A stretch of 64,000 nt of DNA from Tessaracoccus antarcticus (GCF_003688855.1 NZ_REFW01000001.1:62001-126000); one strand, 5' to 3'. Counted from the stretch's first letter, positions 24,930 to 33,835 are shown. Notes: generated by a model not told the origin, from the sequence alone. Numbers and translations are program-made.

Positions 24930-25904
24930 ATGGCGCAATACGACCTCCCCCTGTCCCAGCTTCGCGAGTTCCGCCCCAACGTGCAGGAGTCGCCCGACTT
25001 CGACGGGTTCTGGGCGCGCACGCTGGCAGCAGACCCCGCGGTGAGCGCCACCGAGGAGCCGCTGGAGAACCGGCTGTCGACGATCGACACCTACGACATC
25101 ACCTTCACAGGCTTCGGCGGCGCCCCCATCAAGGCATGGCTGCACGTCCCCGCAGGCACGAACACGCCGTTGCCGGGCGTGGTGCGCTACGGCGGGTACT
25201 CCGGATCTCGCGGCATGCCGTTCAATGCGAAATACGCGGCTGCCGGATACGCCGAGTTCGTGATGGACTCCCGTGGCCAGGGCTGGTGGGGGTCCAACCT
25301 CTTCGGCGGGACCGCCGACCACCACACCGACGCCGGCGCCTTCGGCCCGCCCGGACCCATGACCAAGGGCATCGGCTCCGCCGAGACCTACTACTACCGA
25401 CGCCTCATCACTGACGCGGCGCGCCTCATGCAGTACGCCGCAGGCCACCGACTCGTCGACCCCTCACGGCTGTTCGTGGCCGGGGGGTCCCAGGGCGGCT
25501 ACCTCACCATCGCGGCGGCCGGTCTGGCACCGTCGCTCCGCATCGAGTTGGCCGGAGCGATGCCGGATGTCGCCTTCATGTGCACCATCCGACGCGGCGT
25601 CGAGATCACCGACAACCAACCCTTCTCCCTGGTGGCCGATCTCCTGAAGGCCGCGCCCCACATGGAGGACCAGGTGTGGGAGACGCTCAGCCACTTCGAC
25701 GGTGTGTCCTTCGCGGGGCGCGCCACCTGCCCCGGATACTTCTCCGTGGCGCTGGCGGACCCCACCTGTCCCCCGTCGACGGTGTTTCCCGCCTACAACG
25801 CCTGGCAGGGGGACAAGGACATCGAGATCTACCCCTACAACGGACACGAGGGCGGGGGCGACGTGCAGACGTGGAAACAGCTCGGCTGGCTCGCCGACCG
25901 CTGA
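24930..25904 (+). CDS. Acetylxylan esterase/cephalosporin-C deacetylase family (CE7)
   Basis: A 324-residue alpha/beta hydrolase of the AXE1/CE7 family, which removes acetyl groups from xylo-oligosaccharides and related compounds in the cytoplasm. The order of motifs is typical: RYGGYSGSRG, MDSRGQGWW, GGSQGGYL with the nucleophile Ser, CPPSTVFPAYNAW and YNGHEGGG with the catalytic His. CE7 enzymes form hexamers. ATG 24930 is used; a TTG at 24921 in frame overlaps the -10 box and is unlikely. No xylan-use genes lie nearby. Confidence 0.9.
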   Translation: MAQYDLPLSQLREFRPNVQESPDFDGFWARTLAADPAVSATEEPLENRLSTIDTYDITFTGFGGAPIKAWLHVPAGTNTPLPGVVRYGGYSGSRGMPFNAKYAAAGYAEFVMDSRGQGWWGSNLFGGTADHHTDAGAFGPPGPMTKGIGSAETYYYRRLITDAARLMQYAAGHRLVDPSRLFVAGGSQGGYLTIAAAGLAPSLRIELAGAMPDVAFMCTIRRGVEITDNQPFSLVADLLKAAPHMEDQVWETLSHFDGVSFAGRATCPGYFSVALADPTCPPSTVFPAYNAWQGDKDIEIYPYNGHEGGGDVQTWKQLGWLADR

Positions 25905-26019
25905 CCCTGCCCACCACCGTGGCGCACGCGCGCCTCATGCCGCCTCATGCTCTGCCCCGCCACGACGCCCACACCCACGTCCACGCAAGGATCCGACGCG
26001 GCATCTCCGCTCGGCACTG

Positions 26020-26040
26020 ACGGCCCTCCGGGGGGGCCGT
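26020..26040 (+). terminator. Short hairpin between the CE7 esterase and amtB
   Basis: ACGGCCC (26020-26026) pairs with GGGCCGT (26034-26040), leaving a 7-nt loop. No T-run follows, so termination is weak or the hairpin has another role. Its right arm overlaps the GlnR-like box. Confidence 0.4.
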
Positions 26041-26054
26041 AACGCACCGGTAAC
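26039..26054 (+). promoter_or_regulatory. GlnR-box-like site upstream of amtB
   Basis: GTAAC, six bases, then GTAAC again. This fits the actinobacterial GlnR consensus gTnAC-n6-GnAAC exactly. Two further half-site-like words, GTGAC at 26058-26062 and GGAAC at 26071-26075, follow at non-canonical spacing. The site is about 90 nt before amtB, a usual place for GlnR activation under nitrogen limitation. Binding is inferred. Confidence 0.6.
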
Positions 26055-26142
26055 ACCGTGACACGCAAACGGAACCGCACGGGCCGCAGGTTGTGACCGT
26101 ACAGCGACTCCGCCGACATCTGGGTCCAACAGGATTACGCCC

Positions 26143-27471
26143 ATGAACCTTTTGGAGATCTCGGCCGGTGACACTGCCTGGGTACTGACAAGTGCCGCGC
26201 TCGTGTTGCTGATGACCCCCGCCCTCGCCTTCTTCTACGGCGGGATGGTGCGCGCCAAGAGCGTGCTGAACATGCTGATGATGTCGGTGACCTCCATGGG
26301 CATCGTCGGTGTCCTGTGGGTCCTCGTGGGATTCTCGATGTCCTTCGGGGACTCCCTGGGTGGCATCATCGGCAACCCGCTGCAGTTCGCCGGGCTGCGC
26401 GGCCTCATGGACCCTGAGGCCGTCGTCGGCACGATCCCCACACTCGTCTTCGTGGGCTTCCAGGGCGCGTTCGCCATCATCGCCGTCGCCCTCATCAGCG
26501 GGGCGGTGGCTGACCGCATGAAGTTCTCCGCATGGGCCGTCTTCGCCGCGGTGTGGGCGGTGCTCGTGTACTTCCCCGCCGCCCACTGGGTGTTCGCTTT
26601 CGACGACACCGTCTCGGCCAGGGGTGGGTTCATCGCCAACTCCATCGGCGCCATTGACTTCGCGGGCGGCACCGCCATCCACATCAACGCCGGCGCCGCC
26701 GCCCTGGCCCTGTGCATCGTGCTGGGCCCGCGCATCGGGTTCAGGACCAACCCCATGCGACCGCACAACCTGACCCTGGTGATGCTGGGCGCGGGCATGC
26801 TGTGGTTCGGCTGGTTCGGATTCAACGCCGGCTCCGCGCTGGGCGCCAACGGCACCGCAGGCGTGGCATGGATCAACACGCTGGCCGCCGCCGCAGCCGC
26901 CATGCTCGGCTGGCTGGTGGTGGAGCGCATCCGTGACGGGCACGCCACCAGCCTTGGCGCCGCATCCGGCATCGTGGCAGGCCTGGTGGGGATCACCCCG
27001 GCCTGCGCCGCCGTCAGCCCTGTGGGTGCGCTGGGCGTCGGCCTGCTCGCCGGCGTGGGTTGTGCCTTCGCCATCGGCATCAAGAAGCGGTTCGGCTATG
27101 ACGACTCGCTCGACGTGGTGGGCGTCCACCTGGGCGGTGGCCTCATCGGCACCCTTGTCATCGGCTTCCTCGCCGACCCCGCCTCCCCCACGGGCGCTGC
27201 AGGACTGTTCTACGGCGGCGGCTTCTCGGTGCTGTGGGCGCAGATCCTCGGCGCCGGCGCGGTGCTGATCTACTCCTTCGTCGTCACCTTCGCCATCGCC
27301 AAGGTCCTGCAGAGGACCATGGGGCTGCGCACCCACGCCGAGTCCGAGACCGCCGGCATCGACGGCGTCGAGCACGCCGAGACCGGCTATGACCTGAGCG
27401 TCGTCGGCTACAGCGCCTACTCCGTCAAGCACACCATCGTTGTCCCCAGCCGTGAAGGAGACCGGGCATGA
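26143..27471 (+). CDS. amtB: Ammonium transporter
   Basis: A 442-residue Amt-family channel with about 11 membrane helices that brings ammonium/ammonia into the cell. Conserved pieces include LMTPALAFFYGGMVRAKSVLN, ADRMKFSAW, and the pore histidines in IHINAGAAALAL and VHLGGGLIGTL. The C-terminal tail (after about residue 400) ends in a hydrophilic stretch of the kind bound by GlnK. It overlaps glnK by 4 nt (ATGA), the standard amtB-glnK unit. A GlnR-like box lies upstream. The long opposite-strand open frame here is a shadow. Confidence 0.97.
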   Translation: MNLLEISAGDTAWVLTSAALVLLMTPALAFFYGGMVRAKSVLNMLMMSVTSMGIVGVLWVLVGFSMSFGDSLGGIIGNPLQFAGLRGLMDPEAVVGTIPTLVFVGFQGAFAIIAVALISGAVADRMKFSAWAVFAAVWAVLVYFPAAHWVFAFDDTVSARGGFIANSIGAIDFAGGTAIHINAGAAALALCIVLGPRIGFRTNPMRPHNLTLVMLGAGMLWFGWFGFNAGSALGANGTAGVAWINTLAAAAAAMLGWLVVERIRDGHATSLGAASGIVAGLVGITPACAAVSPVGALGVGLLAGVGCAFAIGIKKRFGYDDSLDVVGVHLGGGLIGTLVIGFLADPASPTGAAGLFYGGGFSVLWAQILGAGAVLIYSFVVTFAIAKVLQRTMGLRTHAESETAGIDGVEHAETGYDLSVVGYSAYSVKHTIVVPSREGDRA

Positions 27472-27806
27472 GGCTCGTCACAGCAATCATCCAACCCACC
27501 ATGCTCACCACCGTCGCCGTCGCCCTGGCGCAGCACGGGGTGGCCGGCATGACCGTCACCGAGTGCGCTGGGTACGCCCGCCAGCACGGCCACCGCGAGA
27601 TGTATCGCGGCACCGAATACACCATCGACTTCCTCACCAAGGCACGCCTGGAGGTGGTGGTCGCCGACGATGAGGCGGCCGATGTGATCGACGCCATCGT
27701 CGAGGCTGCCCGCACCGGTTCGGTGGGCGACGGGAAGGTGTGGTCCACCCCCATCGACGAGGTGGTGCGTATCCGCACCGGAGAAACAGGGCAGGCTGCG
27801 GTCTGA
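27468..27806 (+). CDS. glnK: Nitrogen regulatory protein P-II
   Basis: A 112-residue trimeric signalling protein that binds ATP, ADP and 2-oxoglutarate and blocks AmtB when nitrogen is plentiful. The T-loop YRGTEYTIDF keeps Tyr46 and Tyr51, the latter being the site uridylylated or adenylylated in other bacteria. The C-terminal signature is TGSVGDGKVW, with Trp where most have Phe. No GlnD (modifying enzyme) gene adjoins it here, unlike in many actinobacteria with amtB-glnK-glnD. Confidence 0.96.
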   Translation: MRLVTAIIQPTMLTTVAVALAQHGVAGMTVTECAGYARQHGHREMYRGTEYTIDFLTKARLEVVVADDEAADVIDAIVEAARTGSVGDGKVWSTPIDEVVRIRTGETGQAAV

Positions 27807-27819
27807 TCACCACCGGACG

Positions 27820-27825
27820 TAGGTT
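27820..27825 (+). promoter_or_regulatory. -10 box of the aldehyde dehydrogenase gene, leaderless
   Basis: TAGGTT, 6 nt before the ATG at 27832. It gives the gene its own promoter, separate from amtB-glnK. Confidence 0.6.
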
Positions 27826-27831
27826 GGCTGC

Positions 27832-29286
27832 ATGAGCAACCGCAGCCTTCCGGACGACCTTGACACCCGCCTGTTGATCAACGGCGCGTGGGTGGACGGC
27901 GAACGCGCCAGCTTCGACGTCCTGGACCCCGCAACGAACGAGCCGCTGACGGCGGTCGCCAACGCCAGCCCCGACCAGGGGCGTCAGGCGCTGACGGCCG
28001 CCGTCGACGCGCAGCAGGCCTGGGCCGCCACCCCACCCCGGGAACGCTCGGACGTGCTGCGGCGCATCTTCGACATGGTGCTGGAGCGGCGCGACGACTT
28101 TGCCCGCACCATGACGCTGGAGATGGGCAAGGCCCTACCGGAATCGCAGGCGGAAGTGACGTATGGGGCCGAGTTCCTCCGCTGGTTCTCCGAGGAGGCC
28201 GTCCGGATCCACGGCCTCTACGGACAACTGCCGGAGGGGACATTGCGGCAACTCGTCATGCGGCGCCCCGTCGGAGTATGCCTGCTGCTGACACCCTGGA
28301 ACTTCCCGCTGGCCATGGCCACCCGCAAGATGGCCCCGGCGCTGGCCGCCGGGTGCACCGTCGTTCTGCGCCCCGCGCAGTCCACGCCGCTGACCACGCT
28401 GCTGCTGGGGCGGGTGCTGTGCGACGCCGGCCTGCCGGACGGCGTGGTCAACATCATCGCCTCCAGCGAGCACGACGTGACCGACGCGCTGCTGGCCGAC
28501 GACCGCCTCCGCAAGGTCTCCTTCACCGGCTCCACCCCCGTCGGCAGATCGCTGCTGGCCAAGGCGTCAAAGAACGTTCTGCGCACCTCCATGGAACTCG
28601 GCGGCAACGCCCCCTTCATCGTTTTCGAGGACGCGGACCTCGACGTCGCCGTCGACCAGGCCCGGGCGGCGAAGCTGCGCAACATCGGGCAGGCCTGCAC
28701 CTCCGCCAACCGCTTCATCATCCACGAGTCGCTGGCCGACGAGTTCGCCGACCGGCTCGTGGAACGGTTCGCCGACGAGGTGGTGGGCGACGGGCTCCAG
28801 GAGTCCACGACGTTGGGCCCACTGGCCAGCGCCCAGGCACGGAAGGACGTCCACGCGCTCGTGACGGGCGCCCTCGAGGCGGGGGCCACGCTGCGGTGCG
28901 GTGGCGTGGTGCCAGAGGGTCCCGGGAACTTCTACCCACCCACGGTCCTCACCAATGTGGCCCACGACGCCGAGGTGATGGCGAACGAGATCTTCGGACC
29001 GGTGGCGGCCATCACCACCTTCGTCGACGAGTCCGAGGCGCTGCGGATCGCCAACTCCGCGTCGGTGGGACTTTCCGGCTACGTCTTCACGCGTGATGTC
29101 GGCCGTATCCAGCGGATGGGTGCGCTGCTGGAGACCGGGATGATCGGCGTCAACACCGGTGTGCTGTCGAACGCGGCCGCGCCGTTCGGCGGCGTCAAGG
29201 AGTCGGGTCTGGGCCGGGAGGGAGGGTTCGTGGGCATCGACGAGTACCTCGAGACCATCTACCTTGCTCTGCCGGAACCCTCCTGA
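27832..29286 (+). CDS. gabD: NAD(P)-dependent aldehyde dehydrogenase, succinate-semialdehyde type
   Basis: A 484-residue cytoplasmic enzyme of the ALDH superfamily. LTPWNFPLAMATRKMAPALAAG, SFTGSTPVGRSLL, catalytic base Glu in MELGGNAPF, nucleophile Cys in NIGQACTSANRF, and EIFGPVAAIT plus PFGGVKESGLGREGG are all intact. The pattern resembles succinate-semialdehyde dehydrogenases of the GabD/SSADH-I group, which feed GABA carbon into succinate, but related aldehydes cannot be excluded. Its TGA abuts the stop of the opposite gene (TGATCA). Confidence 0.88.
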   Translation: MSNRSLPDDLDTRLLINGAWVDGERASFDVLDPATNEPLTAVANASPDQGRQALTAAVDAQQAWAATPPRERSDVLRRIFDMVLERRDDFARTMTLEMGKALPESQAEVTYGAEFLRWFSEEAVRIHGLYGQLPEGTLRQLVMRRPVGVCLLLTPWNFPLAMATRKMAPALAAGCTVVLRPAQSTPLTTLLLGRVLCDAGLPDGVVNIIASSEHDVTDALLADDRLRKVSFTGSTPVGRSLLAKASKNVLRTSMELGGNAPFIVFEDADLDVAVDQARAAKLRNIGQACTSANRFIIHESLADEFADRLVERFADEVVGDGLQESTTLGPLASAQARKDVHALVTGALEAGATLRCGGVVPEGPGNFYPPTVLTNVAHDAEVMANEIFGPVAAITTFVDESEALRIANSASVGLSGYVFTRDVGRIQRMGALLETGMIGVNTGVLSNAAAPFGGVKESGLGREGGFVGIDEYLETIYLALPEPS

Positions 29287-30375
29287 TCAGTCCGTGACGA
29301 CGGGGAACGAGCCGAAGAGTCGCTCCAGCCCGGCCTGTGTGGCCGCGGGGATGGGGGTGAACGCCTCCACCTCGAGGGTTCGGCTGCCGGGCCGCCCGGC
29401 GCGACGCCAGAATCCCTTCACAGCACCGTCCACCACGACAGAGCGACGGAACACGCCGTTGCGGCCCGGCACCAGGAGCACTTCCTGCTCGGCCGTCATG
29501 GCGAACGTCCGGTCCTGGTAGCCCAGGATGAACTCGTCGAATCCGGGCAGCAGCAGCGGCCGGGAGGCGTCCTTGCCGACGGCGGCCACCTCATCCAGGA
29601 GCCCCGCACGCCAGTAGCTGGGTTCGTCGGCGCCGTCGTCCTCCAGGTCCATGGTCGCCTCGGGGAGCGCCGCGCGGATGTCGCGCAGTGGCAGCTTGGT
29701 CCACCAGGCGAAGTCGCGGATGGTGGCCGGGCCGTGCCCCACGAGGTAGCGCCTCAGGAGTTCGGCGATGCCGGCCGTGCGGTCACCGTTGAACGTGCCC
29801 GCAAGATCGGACCCCTCCGGCACCCACGTCCGGGTCCATGCAATATTTTGGTCAGTGCCGTTCCAGGCGCCGTGGCAGAGCGTCCCCTCCCCGATGAGGT
29901 GGGCCAGCAGGTGGTATCCCACTCCCCCGGCGGTGGGCTGACCGTCTGCCTCCCACCTGGCCAGGAACTCCGATCTCGGGAGTCCGTTCGGCTCGACGGA
30001 GAGCACCTCGACGGCAAGCTCCCGTGCCCGGTCCACCTTGGCCTGGTCCAGGCCGAGGTGGTGCCGGCGGTTGGCGGCGGCCCGCAGGGCGGGTGCCGCG
30101 CAGAGTTCACTCACCCACAAAACATCGGCGGCGGCCATGAGGAACACGGTGCCGCGCATGGGGTACCCGCGCACCAGTCGGCCTGCACACAGTTCAGCCA
30201 GGACGTCGTCCACGTCGCCGCTGCGGGTGCGCAGGGCTGCGGACGCGATGACGCCGGGGAGATCCTGCCCCTGCATGGCGAGCAGTGCCGCCACGGCAGC
30301 GTGGGGATTGTCGTGGGGGCGCGTTGTCAGGGACTGCGCCACCAGTCGGGTGCGGGCGAGCTGCGGATCGGGCAT
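29287..30375 (-). CDS. Winged-helix DNA-binding domain protein (HTH_42/AlkX-like)
   Basis: A 362-residue protein of the winged-helix DNA-binding family (PF06224 type): ALLAMQGQDLPGVIASAALRTR, RGYPMRGTVFLMAAAD, DFAWWTKLPLRDI, LLLPGFDEFILGYQDR and GVFRRSVVVDGAVKGFWRR. Members include YcaQ/AlkX-type glycosylases acting on interstrand crosslinks and bulky lesions, so a DNA repair function is possible. The QxQ-like catalytic motif may correspond to QGQD near residue 35; that assignment is inference. TAGAAC lies 6 nt before the ATG. Confidence 0.8.
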   Translation of the reverse strand: MPDPQLARTRLVAQSLTTRPHDNPHAAVAALLAMQGQDLPGVIASAALRTRSGDVDDVLAELCAGRLVRGYPMRGTVFLMAAADVLWVSELCAAPALRAAANRRHHLGLDQAKVDRARELAVEVLSVEPNGLPRSEFLARWEADGQPTAGGVGYHLLAHLIGEGTLCHGAWNGTDQNIAWTRTWVPEGSDLAGTFNGDRTAGIAELLRRYLVGHGPATIRDFAWWTKLPLRDIRAALPEATMDLEDDGADEPSYWRAGLLDEVAAVGKDASRPLLLPGFDEFILGYQDRTFAMTAEQEVLLVPGRNGVFRRSVVVDGAVKGFWRRAGRPGSRTLEVEAFTPIPAATQAGLERLFGSFPVVTD

Positions 30376-30404
30376 GGACCAGTTCTACCCTGCCGCGGTG
30401 ACAG

Positions 30405-31754
30405 TCAGGCGCAGTTGCGCGCGACTGCCGCTGCCACGTCGAGGCCGGAGCGAACCGCCCCTTCCATGTAGCCGTTGAAGCGGCCGGAGTACTCCGCGCC
30501 GGCCCAGTGCAGGACGCCTTCGGGTTCGGCGAGGACCGGGCCGTTGGTGGTCCAGACACCCGGCGCGAAGTGCGCGCCGTGGCAGCCCGCCGTGAAGGGT
30601 TCGGCGGACCAGTCGCGCTCGATGTAGTCGATGGGCTTGGCGGCCACGTCACCGAACGTGCGCACCACCGAGTCCACGAAAGAGCGTTGGCGCAGCGTGA
30701 TGGAGCGCTTGGAGAGGCTGTCGGCGTCGGCTCCCTCGAAGAAGCCCATGAGCAGGCCGCGTTCGTCGTCGCCGGTGGTGGTGTCGAAGGTGACCCGCAC
30801 AGAGCCCTCGTCCGCACTGGACTGCCCGGAGAGCCCGAGATCGCGCCAGAAGGGCTTCTCGTAGACCAGGAACGCCTTGATGACATTGCCGGCGGCCACC
30901 TTGGCGGCGGTCTCCGTGCGCCACTGCGGCAGCGGCGGGTCGTAGGTCATCTTCATGGCAAGCCGCGGCGGCAGGGTCGTGATCACCTGACGGGCCTCGA
31001 TACGTGTGCCGTCGGTCAGCACCACCGTGGCGGAGCGTTCACCGTGCTCGATCCTGTCAACCACGGACGACGTGCGCACCACGTCGCCGAGGTCCGCGGC
31101 CATGGCGCGGCACACCTCGAACATGCCACCCTCGACGCGGCGCTGGTTCAGTCCGCCGTTGGAGGCGAGCATCGATTCCAGGTCCGGGCCGGAGTTGACC
31201 TGGTGCAGGCCCTCCAGCAGCGTCGCAGTGCGGCTCATGGGGCCAAACGCCGCGGAGTACACCTCGATGAAGCGGAGCTGCGCCCCCTGGGTGCGCAGGT
31301 TGGTCTGGATCCAGCGGCGCAGGTCCTGTCGCAGCCACGCATCGTTGGAGGCGGACCAGGCCGGGTCATCACGGAGACGTTGCGCGAGACGGCGCAGTCG
31401 CAGCAGGCCCTGGCCGAGGTCGGAGACCTCGAACGGGCTGAGCGCTGGTCCGTCATCGCCGGACGGCACTTCCAGATTCTGGCCGCGAAGCCGTACCACC
31501 AGGTTGCCCTTGTTGGGTAGGCCGACGGTGTGGAGGCCGTAGCGATCCACGAGTTCCTTGACGGCATCATGGCCGGCGCCGATCCACTGGCCGCCCAACT
31601 CCACGTACTGCCCGTCGTCGAGGACACCGTTCTCGACGCGCCCACCCACTCTGTCACGGGCTTCGAGGACGACCACGTCCAGACCGCGCTTGACCAGGTC
31701 AAGGGCAGCGGTCAGGCCCGCGAATCCGCCTCCGATGATCGCGCAGTCGCGCAT
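30405..31754 (-). CDS. Flavin-containing amine oxidase
   Basis: A 449-residue FAD enzyme of the monoamine oxidase family. The dinucleotide-binding motif is IIGGGFAGLTAALDL (residues 6-20), followed by VVLEARDRVGGR. ELGGQWIGAGHD is the second FAD contact, and the C-terminal end has LHWAGAEYSGRFNGYMEGAVRSG. Family members oxidise putrescine, tyramine or other amines to aldehydes and ammonia; the neighbouring aldehyde dehydrogenase could take up such an aldehyde, but this link is inference. AGGAGGA is 3-4 nt from the ATG, an unusually strong site for this window. Confidence 0.9.
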   Translation of the reverse strand: MRDCAIIGGGFAGLTAALDLVKRGLDVVVLEARDRVGGRVENGVLDDGQYVELGGQWIGAGHDAVKELVDRYGLHTVGLPNKGNLVVRLRGQNLEVPSGDDGPALSPFEVSDLGQGLLRLRRLAQRLRDDPAWSASNDAWLRQDLRRWIQTNLRTQGAQLRFIEVYSAAFGPMSRTATLLEGLHQVNSGPDLESMLASNGGLNQRRVEGGMFEVCRAMAADLGDVVRTSSVVDRIEHGERSATVVLTDGTRIEARQVITTLPPRLAMKMTYDPPLPQWRTETAAKVAAGNVIKAFLVYEKPFWRDLGLSGQSSADEGSVRVTFDTTTGDDERGLLMGFFEGADADSLSKRSITLRQRSFVDSVVRTFGDVAAKPIDYIERDWSAEPFTAGCHGAHFAPGVWTTNGPVLAEPEGVLHWAGAEYSGRFNGYMEGAVRSGLDVAAAVARNCA

Positions 31755-31907
31755 TATTCCTCCTGAAAATTGCTGCGGGCGCTTCAGTGAACACCAGCAC
31801 GGAACAGCCTACAAGGCGACCTGAGCCCACCCTCCGACGCCCCCGGCTAGTGCCTTTCCCGCATCACGGGACGGCCGGCGCCACGTCTCGTGAACACCCC
31901 GGGACGC

Positions 31908-31939
31908 GAAGGACCCCGGCCTGAGGGCCGGGGTCCTTC
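31908..31939 (-). terminator. Strong hairpin terminator after tRNA-Thr
   Basis: A perfect 14-bp stem (31908-31921 with 31926-31939) closes on a TGAG loop, beginning 8 nt past the tRNA 3' end. No long T-run is present, but the stem is by far the most stable in its surroundings. Confidence 0.75.
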
Positions 31940-31946
31940 TCACCCG

Positions 31947-32019
31947 AGCCGCCCACGGGAATCGAACCCGTGACCTACGCTTTACGAGAGCGTCGCTCTT
32001 CCAACTGAGCTAGGGCGGC
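31947..32019 (-). tRNA. tRNA-Thr (anticodon CGT)
   Basis: The minus strand folds as a cloverleaf: acceptor GCCGCCC/GGGCGGC, D-arm GCTC...GAGC, anticodon stem ACGCT/AGCGT with loop CTCGTAA (anticodon CGT), and T-arm CGGGTTCGATTCCCG. The 3' CCA is not encoded. No repeat of the 3' end suggesting an integrated element was seen nearby. Confidence 0.97.
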
Positions 32020-32073
32020 AGCAAGCAGAAACTATAGCGTCGGAGCCCACCGATGCGAAAACTGCGGACCAGC

Positions 32074-33738
32074 TCAGGAGCAGGTGGCGCCGTCCTTGGG
32101 TGGCACCCCGTCCTCCAGGTACTTCGTGACGGCGGCGTTGACGCACTTGTTGCCTCCGGTGACCGACCCGTGGCCGGCCCCCTCGAAGGTCAGCAGCACA
32201 CCGGACTCCAGTTGCTTGGCCATCGACACGGCATGCTCGTAGGGCGTGGCGGAGTCCCCGGTGGTGCCAACCACCAGGATGGGCGGGGCGCCCTTGGCCG
32301 TCAGTTTCAGTTGGGGGCCGGGGTCGGCAGTCCAGGTCTCGCAGACGAAGTCGACGCCCATGTTGGTGGCGAAGACGGGCGATTTCGCCTTGTTCTCCTC
32401 CCAGAAGTCAAAGGTGGCCTCGATGCCCTCATCAGCCCAGTCGACACAGCGGGTGGCAGGGAATGCGTAGGCGACCGTCTCGTAGCCGTCTGCGCCCCTC
32501 CCGTTGAGTTCGTCGGCGGCCTTCAGCAGGTCGCCGGCGCGGCCGTCCATGGCGTCGGTGAGCACGTAGGTCAGCCCGGGGTAGGCCTGCTCGTCGGAGT
32601 ACAGGAACAGCGCGACGCCCGTGGCCCCGAGACTCTGCGTCAGCGAACGGTCCCCCACCGCAATGGGGTTGGCGTCGAGTCCGGCCAGGAACGTGGCGAT
32701 GCCGTCCACCACCTCGTCGGCGGAGTCGCCGAGAGTGCAGGCCTTGGTCTTGGCACACCAGGTGGCGTAGTTGCGCAGCGCCAGTTCGAACCCTTCGGAC
32801 TGCGAGGCGGACGCCTCGTCGTCGGTGATGTCGACGGCAGAGTCGAGCACGAGCCGCCCTGCCCGATCGGGGAACAGCTCGGCGTAGACGGCGCCCACGT
32901 AGGTGCCGTAGGACACACCGACATAGTTCAGCTTCTCGGCGCCGACGAGGTGCCGCAGCAGGTCCAGGTCGCGCACGTTCTCGATGGTGGTGAGGTGGTC
33001 CAGCAGCTCACCGGAGGCGGCCCGGCACTGGCGGGCGAACTCGGCCCAGCCCGTCTCCAGCGCCCTCTCCTCCGCGGCGTCATCAGGCGACCCGTCGAGT
33101 TCGAACACCGCGTCGGTCTGCTCCGTGGTGCCGCACTGCACCGTGGTCGACTTCCCCGTGCCCCGGGGGTCCCACCCGATGATGTCGTAGCCGGACCATT
33201 TGTCTGTCCCCAGGTTGCGGGCGAAGTCCTGGCCGCCGAAGCCCGGGCCCCCCGGGTTCACGAAGAGCGGACCCCGTGTGGGGTTCTTCGATGGCACCTT
33301 GCGCATCGCGATGTCCACGGCCGAGCGGCCGGGATCGTCCCAGTCGAGGGGCGCCTTGACGGTGGCGCACAACTGTTCCCCGCAGGATTTCCAGGCCACG
33401 GGCTGGGTCCAGTACGCAGCCAGGTCGTCCCCTGCCGCGGAGGGCAGCTGGACGTTTCCCGGGTTGGGGTCCCCGCCGAGCTGGCGGTCGGGGTTCAGTG
33501 GGGCAGTGGGCTTCCAGGTGGCGTGGTCCGCCACCTTCACCGCCGGTACGCCCGGGTGCGGATCGGAGGGATCCACGGGTGACGGGGTCTGCGTGGAGGG
33601 CGCCGCCGACGACTTCGTGGCGGGGGGATCGAACGGCGTGGACCCACCGGCCATGCCCAGCACGAAGAATGACGCCACCAGTACAACGGCAATCACCACC
33701 GTGGCACCCTGCGCCCAGCCCACCCAGTTGTTCCGCAT
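32074..33738 (-). CDS. Secreted tripeptidyl aminopeptidase-like alpha/beta hydrolase
   Basis: A 554-residue exported hydrolase. An N-terminal membrane segment (ATVVIAVVLVASFFVLGMAGG) is followed by a Pro/Ser/Thr linker and then the S33 TAP-type fold. VNPGGPGFGG is the oxyanion region, GWDPRGTGKS follows, VGVSYGTYVGAVYAELFPDR holds the nucleophile Ser, GTTGDSATPYEHA the Asp and GAGHGSV the His; the C-terminal domain bears the TAP-like Cys pair. The resemblance is to Streptomyces SlpD/SlpE and TAP, which cleave N-terminal tripeptides outside the cell. The N-terminus may act as an uncleaved anchor because no clear cleavage site is visible. Confidence 0.87.
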   Translation of the reverse strand: MRNNWVGWAQGATVVIAVVLVASFFVLGMAGGSTPFDPPATKSSAAPSTQTPSPVDPSDPHPGVPAVKVADHATWKPTAPLNPDRQLGGDPNPGNVQLPSAAGDDLAAYWTQPVAWKSCGEQLCATVKAPLDWDDPGRSAVDIAMRKVPSKNPTRGPLFVNPGGPGFGGQDFARNLGTDKWSGYDIIGWDPRGTGKSTTVQCGTTEQTDAVFELDGSPDDAAEERALETGWAEFARQCRAASGELLDHLTTIENVRDLDLLRHLVGAEKLNYVGVSYGTYVGAVYAELFPDRAGRLVLDSAVDITDDEASASQSEGFELALRNYATWCAKTKACTLGDSADEVVDGIATFLAGLDANPIAVGDRSLTQSLGATGVALFLYSDEQAYPGLTYVLTDAMDGRAGDLLKAADELNGRGADGYETVAYAFPATRCVDWADEGIEATFDFWEENKAKSPVFATNMGVDFVCETWTADPGPQLKLTAKGAPPILVVGTTGDSATPYEHAVSMAKQLESGVLLTFEGAGHGSVTGGNKCVNAAVTKYLEDGVPPKDGATCS

Positions 33739-33835
33739 CCGCAGCCTCCCTCACGCCCGTGGAGTTGAACGCTACCCAACCGCTCCAACGGGAACGGGCG
33801 CTTGGGTCCTCCACGGGTCGCGGGGTGGGGGTGTG

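Noticed and set aside
25945-27432. A 495-codon minus-strand frame opposite amtB
   Set aside because: It is a shadow of a well-conserved transporter and has low-complexity composition (Asp, Gly, His, Glu) with no domain.
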